This document shows positions 56,883-64,000 of a stretch of 64,000 bases of DNA, in pieces. The position numbers and the translations under genes are program-made. A model generated the notes under the pieces. It did not search any database. It had not been told where the DNA came from and saw only the letters and a list, made by a program, of their open reading frames with translations. Within the stretch, counting starts at the first letter, position 1, and each line of letters starts with the position of its first letter. This DNA comes from Cunninghamia lanceolata (Eukaryota; Streptophyta; Pinopsida; Cupressales; Cupressaceae): NCBI GenBank assembly GCA_027924645.1, contig BSBN01000844.1, positions 496,001 to 560,000 on the forward strand, written 5' to 3'.

Positions 56883-57946
56883 TCTCCTTTGTTTTGAACT
56901 CCTTGTTGAGTGCTTTGGCCTATTTTGTCTTCAGGAGAGATCTCTGGACATAACATTATCAGTGTATGCTCACGGAGTTCAATGTCTTTTGCCATAGCTA
57001 CTTCTTTTCTTATAGACATAATACTACCCAAGGTATCTAGAAGATTGCTAATTATCTCAATAAGGGCTTTGTTGCAAATGTCCATATATCTAATGACAAC
57101 AGTTTCAATAATTCTGTTATCTAGATCATTGTACTCATCATATAATTGGGCTATGGGCTTTAAGTTTCCATCAACAGTTATAGCCTTTAGGACATCCTCA
57201 AGATCTATAGTAGCTTCTCCTATCTCATCTTGCCCTGGCCTTTTTCTAGCTTTACCCTTACTAGAGGGTTTCTTCTTTCTACTTCCAAAGGCTTTGGTGG
57301 CCTCAGTTTTCATTTTCTTCACTTCTTCATCTATTTCTGTTTCTTCCTCATCAACTGCAATGCTTACATGTATTCTTTTAGCCCTTGTTTTCTTCCTTTT
57401 GTGACTAGTGGCAGGAATTTCCACACTTGTAGATGGTGTGGGATCAGAGGGAATAGATGTAGCTTCTATAGAGGTAGATCCTCTGGTTCTCCTTCTTACC
57501 ACCTCTAGTTTTTCAAGTTTTCTCTTGGGTTCTTCTGGAACTTCAACTGATTCACTTTCTCTCTTTTCTTTTGTTACCTTTTTAGCTTGTGCTTTTTCCC
57601 TTGCCTCTTTCACTTGTTCTTTTGTGAAGCCTTGTCTCAGGGTGAAATCCTCTGCCACTCTCTGCATTTTCTTGGAGATTTTAGGTTTTCTTTCTTCAAC
57701 ATGGATTTTAGCATATAGTTCTTCATATGTTCCAAATCTTTCCTCTTTGGGGTCCCTGGGCTTGCTTAGCATATGTTGTGCATAATTTTCCAATATTCCT
57801 CCATCTACCTCATAGCCCATTGGCATAACCCATACTGTTCTAGGCTCAATGGCCTCCATCAAGCATTGAACTTTTGTCACAATAAAGTAGATAGTGTCCA
57901 TGTATTTTTTAACAAGTGATCTAGGGATCCTTTCCTGAGATTGCAT
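56879..57946 (-). pseudogene. Element E long ORF, C-terminal half (unknown, basic)
   Basis: Open for 355 codons. RSLVKKYMDTIYFIVTKVQC, then PRTVWVMPMGYEVDGGILEN, then a highly charged Lys/Glu-rich stretch with likely nuclear-localisation clusters (KRKKTRAKR, SRKKKPSSKGKARKRPG). A helical end (LEDVLKAITVDGNLKPIAQL, TVVIRYMDICNKALIEIISN) follows. The frame continues directly from 57953-58174 through a single stop. No enzymatic motif is seen and I do not recognise the family. Confidence 0.65.
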
Positions 57947-57952
57947 TAACTT

Positions 57953-58858
57953 CTAGAAATTTTTGAAATAGCCCCATAGGGTTGAGTTTTGTGCCTCAAT
58001 ATTTCCTATGCTACTCAAATGGTTTCTGATCTGTACTGCAACAGGTTTGTCTCTAGTCCAAAATAGATTCTTCATGCCTGGTAACTCTTGCATAAAGTAG
58101 AAGAATAAGCACAAAATCAATGTACCAAACTTGAAGGGATATTTGGTTTCTTTTGTCTTCTTTAGGTTCTCCATTAACTACTGTCAGAGCAGTTCACACA
58201 TGTCATATTCTACATTTTCCTTAATCATTTGATAGGCAGTATAAATGGCTATACTGAAGACATAATTTTCTCAGTTTGTGAAGTAGACCTTATAGACAGT
58301 CACCATGGATGCAAATATGACTGCATGGTCTTCAATATCACTGATAGTCAATGCCCTTTTATCAAATTTTGCTCCGGTGGCTTTAATTACTGTTTCATTT
58401 TTCACAACCTTCAATATAGGTACTGTACCGGTAGAGTTTAGTCTTGTGATAGCCCTTATGGCATCTTTAGTAATCTTGAATGTAGAGTGGAGTCATATAA
58501 ACTCATCATGAATTCACCTTAAGACATACCGGACCCATTCATCTTCTACGAAGACTGGAAAATCTATATATTGAATAAATTTCTTTCTTTCCAATACCTT
58601 TTATTCTTCCTTCAAATCAAATCCATCTCCACTTAAATATTTTATAAATAGATATGAGAATGGACTATCTCCGTGTTCTTCTAAGGCAACATGTATATAG
58701 TCCCTAACATCTTCCACATGCATCACACTGAACAAAATCTCTAAAAATGCACCATTTGGATCAAGCTCTATTGATTTGAATGGATGCTTCTTGAATTTTG
58801 GCCTTGGTCTTTTAGTTATATCAATCACATGTGGTGTAGGCATTTTGCAAAAGTTCAA
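57953..58858 (-). pseudogene. Element E long ORF, N-terminal half (unknown)
   Basis: It starts MPTPHVIDITKRPRPKFKKH at about 58842 (an in-frame ATG also lies at 58858). It then reads EILFSVMHVEDVRDYIHVAL, KITKDAIRAITRLNSTGTVP, KATGAKFDKRALTISDIEDH, TAYQMIKENVEYDM and FKFGTLILCLFFYFMQELPG. Stops at about 58600, 58500, 58270 and 58180 interrupt it. Order and composition suggest one folded domain of some 300 residues. None of the standard retrotransposon domains fits. Confidence 0.6.
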
Positions 58859-59479
58859 AAAGATTCATAGTGGGGTTTCAAATTTGATAAATACCTCTTT
58901 TCACTGAATTAGGGTTTTCTTTGGTCTTGTCTTAATTTGCTTTGGAAATCATTGAGTCACTTGGGATTTCACTTCAGATCACCTTAAGCACTTGAAAGAT
59001 TGAATGCAAAGTGATTAACCTTTTACAAATCCAAGCCTTTAAACCCCTTGAGGCCTTAATTTAATCGTCATAAATGCGGTCTTTCAAAAAGTTGTCAAAC
59101 ACTTCTCTATCAGCCATAGTCAATCCAAATTGCTCTGCATTAGATCTTTCTCTACCGGAATTCCATTTAGAGGATTTATCATAGAGTTCTTCACAACATA
59201 CCTTGGTACTAGATTCTAGCACTAACTTTCTGGCTAGGGGCTTGGATTTTCAACATAGCTCCCCCTGAGCTAGAGCTCCCAATTTACTTCCTGGAGGAAG
59301 TATTTGTACCAGATGCTGGTGTGGATCCATCCTTGATTTCAATTACTTCTTTCTTGATCCAGATCTTGTCCATTTCTTTCTTAGTTTCAAATGGATCAAG
59401 TTTTTCTTTTCCCTTGTCATTTGACTACTATGTTTTTCTTTCTTTAACATAGTAGTGTCGTTTCACATTCTTGCTTCTA

Positions 59480-60390
59480 CAAAATCTTGTAACATGTCCA
59501 AACTTGTTGCAATTATAGCATAGAATGTTTCCCTATCCCTTATTCCTTCCTCTAAATGAATTCATCCTTAAACTACATTGATTAGCCATGGTCAAAATCT
59601 ATTTCAAGAAAAACACCTTCCATTGAATGATTGAGTATTCCTTGAATTGTGAAAGCCATTTCTTACCAAACTTCTGCATTGATTTGATCTATGACCAATT
59701 TTCTTGCAATTGAAACATTGATCAGAGAATGATGGAACATTCTGATTTATTCTATTCCTACACTGAATAGCTTTATGACCAAACTTTTTGCAATTAAAAC
59801 AATGGACATTGAAAGATGGGTACCGTTGAGCATTTGGTTGTCTGACCGAAGGTCTTCTAGGTCTTCTTCTTTGATTCCTGAATTGGTTGCCTTTGTTTTG
59901 CTTCATCTGAAAGTTTTCTTGACCTAATTTTGAACTTTCTCCTTTCTCAAATCTAAGCCTTGCTTGTCATCTGAACTCTTTTAACTAGCAATCATCTCAT
60001 CAAGTTTTGCAGAACTTATCTTGAACTTTTCTTCATAGTTCTTGGCTTTTTCCAAGTCTATTTTTAGGCTCACAACTTCTTTTTCCAATTTGACACAATC
60101 TTCTATCTTGTTGTTTACCATCATATTTAGATCTTCTTCTGTTTTAGCTCTTTTAATAACTTCCACTTTCAAATCATCCAAGTTCTCATTTGCTAATATC
60201 AATTTTCACAAACATCTCTATATTTTTCTTTGAATTTCTTGACTTGTTCTTTCAGCTTTAAAATGCACTCATCAGCTTCTTGAATGTTATCCTTCAGATC
60301 TCTAATTTTTTCTTCAGATTTTTCAAGATCAAAAAGAGTTGCTTCCAATTCAACATTGTTTGAGAAGTTTCCAAATCTCCTAGCTGCCAT
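59480..60390 (-). pseudogene. Element E gag-like protein: coiled coil plus three zinc knuckles
   Basis: It starts MAARRFGNFSNNVELEATLF (60390) and continues as a long coiled coil (IRDLKDNIQEADECILKLKE; VVSLKIDLEKAKNYEEKFKI) across two frames. A basic linker follows, then CFNCKKFGHKAIQC, CFNCKKIGHRSNQC and, after stops, CYNCNKFGHVTRFC (about 59478-59520). These are CCHC nucleocapsid knuckles. The coiled coil instead of the usual copia gag core is unusual. Confidence 0.8.
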
Positions 60391-60444
60391 GAGTGAATTC
60401 TCCTAGATCTTCCTCAAGCTATTAGGCTTCTTCCAAGGAACCTT

Positions 60445-60456
60445 TCTCTAATACCA
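60445..60456 (-). other. Element E primer-binding site
   Basis: The minus strand reads TGGTATTAGAGA, a degraded initiator methionine tRNA complement, five bases inside the 5' LTR. Confidence 0.75.
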
Positions 60457-60461
60457 ATTAT

Positions 60462-61761
60462 TGATTATAAGGAATACTGAGAGGGAGGGTGAATCAGTAT
60501 TCCACAAAACCACTTCTTAACAATTTTATTAATCCAATTTCCAAAATCAATAACATAAAAGTAGAGTAAGCATAAGATTAATAGCCATAAAGACATAACA
60601 CATGGACACCAAGATTTTTATGTGGAAAACCTAGAGAGGGAAAAACCATAGTGAGTGTTAGCCCACAATATATTATGATAGCTCAATACTAGATTACAAG
60701 AAGGCTCACTGCCTAAGGGCTCTCTGCCCTATGAAGAAGTGCTCACTGCACAAAGGCTCACTGCCAAGAGAAAAAAAAGAAAGGATGATTGGCTCACTAC
60801 CATAAGATGAACTATAGTAAATGAATCTACCACATGTTGGATCACATTTCCATTGAAGGTTCAATATACAAATTCAAAGGTCTTCATTTATTCTGCCCTT
60901 CTTTTCAACTCGACTACATATACTCTATTTTTTGTCCTTGTTCAACTTTTTCTGTTCGGCACTCTACTCATAATCCTTCACACTTTGAATTTGCACAACA
61001 CACCATACAACCCCACTCCAACATCAAATTTCATCGAGTATATATATTCTCTACAAGATTTATCTCATAATTAGGTCAGCAAGCAAAACATAAACCGTGT
61101 ACACAAATACTACATCTTGTCGGCTTGGACTTGTATACAATCTACAATGCAAACTTTAAACAAACATACAAAAGTCTTCATATAGGTCAGCTTCAATCAT
61201 ACCATCACTTAGATTGACTATTCAGACAATATAACTTCTCTGCATAAGAATCTAACATGTCTGTCAGCTTGTTCCTTAAGAATATACTTGATCAACTCAT
61301 CTGTCACATCATAATTCCCACTGCAGACCATATGAAACTCTAATATGCATAACCAATAATCATTCTGGATCTCTTAGCATACCTTCAAAACCATAGAACA
61401 AAATATACAACTGCGGAGGAATGTGGACCCTTTTCTCTAGCACTGTATATTGTTCCTATCTTTTCTTTGTTCACCTGGACTTAGGTATTCTACCATGTGA
61501 CCGGAGAAAGCCAAGAATTGACCACTAGAACAAATCATCACTAAATAGTGATGAACAACATACCTAATCTATATATATTGATCTTTTACTGTGGAGGCAT
61601 ACCATCCAAAACATTGTTATTTACTTTGTATAATGTATACTGTTCATACTTAGTCATTTTTGCTTTCGAAGTAGAGTCTCTTTGTCATACCGGTGGAGTC
61701 TCTTTCCTTTGTTTCCATCAATGACAACATTCAATCATCAAAAAAGTGTCTCTTTCCAACA
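60462..61761 (-). repeat. Element E 5' LTR
   Basis: 1,300 bp. It begins TGATTATAAGG and ends CTTTCCAACA. It matches the 3' LTR with small indels, and an extra GCTCTCTGCC word lies at about 60718. The stem-loop is at 60471-60503. Confidence 0.92.
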
Positions 61762-61766
61762 TCTGT

Positions 61767-62117
61767 TTGTCATGTGGTTCTAAGGAATAACTAAGATATG
61801 TATGAGACATGTTTTGATGAAGTTACAAGTGGTCTGGTGGTTAGCAAGGTCAAAATTTAAGTGACAGAAGCAATATAGTTTGTTACAGAACTTGAATACA
61901 CAAGTTGAGTTTTGCGAAAGTTGAAACATGTATAGATCTATCACTAGAGAATATGCAGAAGTATTACATGGTCCAAGGTTGGTGCAATACATATTTTGGG
62001 TCTCTTGGGTCAATCCAAGCTACTGTCCCACTTGAAATTACTTTGTTGCCCTCTTGTATAGTGTTCTATGTGTGTTTGTGATCAGATTTATAAGTGAAGA
62101 GTCCCCCTCTGCATCAA
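61767..62117 (+). repeat. Probable end of an LTR (element F)
   Basis: It ends ccccctctgcatca. Two bases later ttagtatcagaac (62119-62131) resembles a primer-binding site (TGGTATCAGA). The last 70-85 bp recur at 63900-63984 (gtgttctatgtgtgtttgtg shared). Upstream parts of the two do not match, so the LTR assignment is incomplete. Confidence 0.5.
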
Positions 62118-62268
62118 TTAGTATCAGAACTCAGAAGGTCTAGGAGAGAGAGTTTCATTTTGTGTTTGTGTAGGTTGAAGAGAGAACCTGGTTGCCAAAA
62201 GACTAGGTAGAGGAAAAGAGAAGAGACCTAGATGAGGCAAAGACAAGAGGGAGCAAGGTTAAAGGGAC

Positions 62269-63174
62269 TTGCTTGAAGAGGAGATGGATTTGTTTAGAAG
62301 GTACTTGCAGGCTGGGGGTTCACAAAAGAAGAAGGAACAAGAGAAAGAGAGGAAGAGGAAAGAGGAAAAGATGAGGCAAATAGAGGTTGAGAAAGATATA
62401 AGAGAACTGAGGCAAGCTACGGAAGAAATGAAAAAAGATATGGAAATAATAGTTTAGTAGTTGCAAAGCTACCACTTATCAGTGAAGAAGAAGGTTACAT
62501 GGCCCATCAAGAAAATTGTCCAAAGAAGAAGAATACAAACAAAGGTAGCATCAATAGAGGAAGAACAAAAGCAATCTTTGACAGAGGAAGAGGTAAGCAA
62601 TGAAATAGTGAATACTATTTTGACATCAAGCATTGAAGAAGATAAAGTAGACATGGTTGTGGATGAGCCTTCATTTCATTTTCAGTTGTTTGAGTCTCAA
62701 GAGCAAGTTGAATAAGTAGAAGGGAATATTACTATTAATGTTGCTGATAAAGTTGATGTTGATAATGAAGTTTCTGATAAGATTGTTGTTGCAGAGTTGC
62801 AGACCAAGTTCTTGCAGTTGGATGTTGTTATATTGCAAGGATCACCAAAGGAGTATAAGAAGCAAAGTAAAGAATGCATTGTTGGTAATGGTACTGACCA
62901 AGTTGTTTTGATGAATGAAGTTGTCATTATTTAGGTGCAGGTATCCAAAGTAGCAGATAAGAAGAAGTTATTTCCATTTGACAGGCCTAAGCACATGAGC
63001 AAGAAGGTAGGAAAGCCAAGAGTGAAAATGAAGTGGACATTACTTTGTTTCAAGAAAGTTGGAATGCAGGAAATGCAAGACATTAGTCAGAGACTATCAA
63101 ACATATTTTTCATGATGATATTCCTTATTCAAGTGGACTTGAATTTTATTTTTTCCAGGAGTATGGTGCAGTAG
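62269..63174 (+). pseudogene. Element F gag-like reading frame, interrupted
   Basis: One register of about 300 codons with stops at 62458, 62713 and about 62932. It starts with a charged coiled coil (MDLFRRYLQAGGSQKKKEQE, then RQIEVEKDIRELRQATEEMK). It then has acidic and valine-rich parts (ITINVADKVDVDNEVSDKIV) and a basic end (KVGKPRVKMKW). No enzyme motif is seen. A non-autonomous retroelement gag is the likeliest reading, inferred from the preceding LTR/PBS-like junction. Confidence 0.5.
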
Positions 63175-64000
63175 CATTCATGGTCAATGGCAATATTGCA
63201 TCACCAAAAATATTTTAATTTTCAGTTGTTTCTTTTTTCAATAATGTTGGAGCTTTGAGAAAATCATATTTTAATTTGCAAAAAATATAATTTCCCTTAG
63301 GTGCAATTGTAAATGTAATTTTAGTGGTATTTGACTGATTTTGTCATAAGTGGGGCTGCCAATAATCTTGGAATTGATTTCCAAGAGGTAGGGCCAGAAG
63401 CTTTGCATGTTGTTGCATGTTTGGGTAGTTATTATGAAACCAAATCATGGTAAAATGAGCATAACTTTCCCATATCTTATCAAAATTAAGAAATTTAAAA
63501 TGTTCTAGAAAGATGGGAAGGAGAGGCATGAAACCTAGAAACTATTTTAGCAAATCCCAAAAATTGAGGGAGTGATGACAGGTTGGAAGTGACAGGTTTT
63601 TTTTGTGGATTTGTGGAGGTTGTTTTGAGAAACCAATAATGGTTTTCTTCTTATGCAATTGCTACATATTGAGGCTTATTCATTTAGTGAAAGGGGGCTT
63701 TTGGAGAATATGTGTTTGTATATCCAAATGCTACTGGAATGAAGCTGGAATGTTGAGTTGCAGATTTTTTTTTGTATGTTTGAAGCCAATGTTGTATGAG
63801 AGCATATGAGCTCCATGTTTATGTATCTCATTTTCATATTTTTAATATAATACATATTACAGATTTCTCTTCCATTTTATGTGTTTCAAATTATTTTTCT
63901 GCCCTCTTACATAGTGTTCTATGTGTGTTTGTGATTAGATTTGTATGAGAGAGAATCCCTCTGCATCAATGGTACATCAGGTATGATCTGCATGCATACA
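63175..64000. other. Right end of window, possible LTR
   Basis: No gene is recognised. A purine-rich ataagtggggc is followed by TGCCAATAATC at 63357, and the block ends ccctctgcatca at 63984. It could be a 628-bp LTR, but its upstream part does not match the sequence before 62048. Confidence 0.4.

Larger units (their letters stand above)
54074..61761 (-). mobile_element. Element E: LTR retroelement with gag but an unknown long ORF in place of pol
   Basis: 7.69 kb, minus strand. The 5' LTR is 60462-61761 and the 3' LTR 54074-55357. A primer-binding site lies at 60445-60456 and a polypurine tract (plus-strand ctccccctttg) follows the 3' LTR. After a coiled-coil and zinc-knuckle gag (60390 to about 59480), the interior encodes a protein of roughly 1,000 residues (58858 to about 55590) with no protease, integrase, RT or RNase H motif. 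The LTRs carry the same stem-loop and GCTCACT modules as copia elements A and C. It is probably a non-autonomous relative mobilised by them. Confidence 0.88.

Noticed and set aside
56910..57785. Plus-strand open frames of 92-164 codons
   Set aside because: They are antisense shadows of the Lys/Glu-rich minus-strand frame of element E.

Overview
This is nuclear DNA of a seed plant with a large, transposon-filled genome. The evidence is AT-rich sequence, Ty1/copia and Ty3/gypsy elements primed by initiator methionine tRNA, a CACTA transposon, and fragments of plant-type RPL5 and PPR genes. The very long LTRs and heavily decayed old insertions would suit a gymnosperm, but nothing seen proves that. 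I find no intact single-copy host gene. Almost everything is nested mobile DNA.

Layout. Bases 1-2542 are AT-rich flank with a diverged tandem duplication. Element A, a decayed minus-strand copia element, runs from 2543 to 49189 because it has been split repeatedly. A CACTA transposon (4268-16515) sits in its 3' part. A solo LTR (20170-21597) and a short inverted-repeat element (21649-22619) sit in its gag-pol region. A Ty3/gypsy chromovirus with 4.5-5.2 kb LTRs (element B, 24254-47901, minus) sits in its 5' LTR. Element C, a copia element on the plus strand (33516-42461), is inserted in B's gag gene. Element D, a 2 kb non-autonomous LTR element (34318-36281), is inserted in C's 5' LTR. The nest A > B > C > D is supported by a target-site duplication at each level (exact for B, C and D; 4 of 5 for A) and roughly by decreasing LTR divergence. 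Right of A lies decayed retroelement sequence (49195-54068), then element E (54074-61761, minus), an LTR element with a zinc-knuckle gag and a long unrecognised reading frame where pol should be, then another decayed gag-like element (F).

The most notable content is inside the CACTA element. It carries intron-containing pieces of the 60S ribosomal protein L5 gene (RPL5, uL18) with splice sites still visible, and two pentatricopeptide-repeat (PPR) fragments on the opposite strand. It has 10-bp CACTAGTACA termini, an exact 3-bp target duplication and dense GACTAAAT subterminal repeats. I see no transposase, so it looks like a gene-capturing (Pack-type) CACTA element. Captured RPL5 exon 2 is present three times and exon 3 three times, embedded in a minisatellite of about 79 bp and in a 478-bp higher-order repeat.

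A second notable signal is a perfect stem-loop shared by the copia-type LTRs (A, solo LTR, C, E). Its arms differ between families by compensatory changes while its G-rich loop stays the same.
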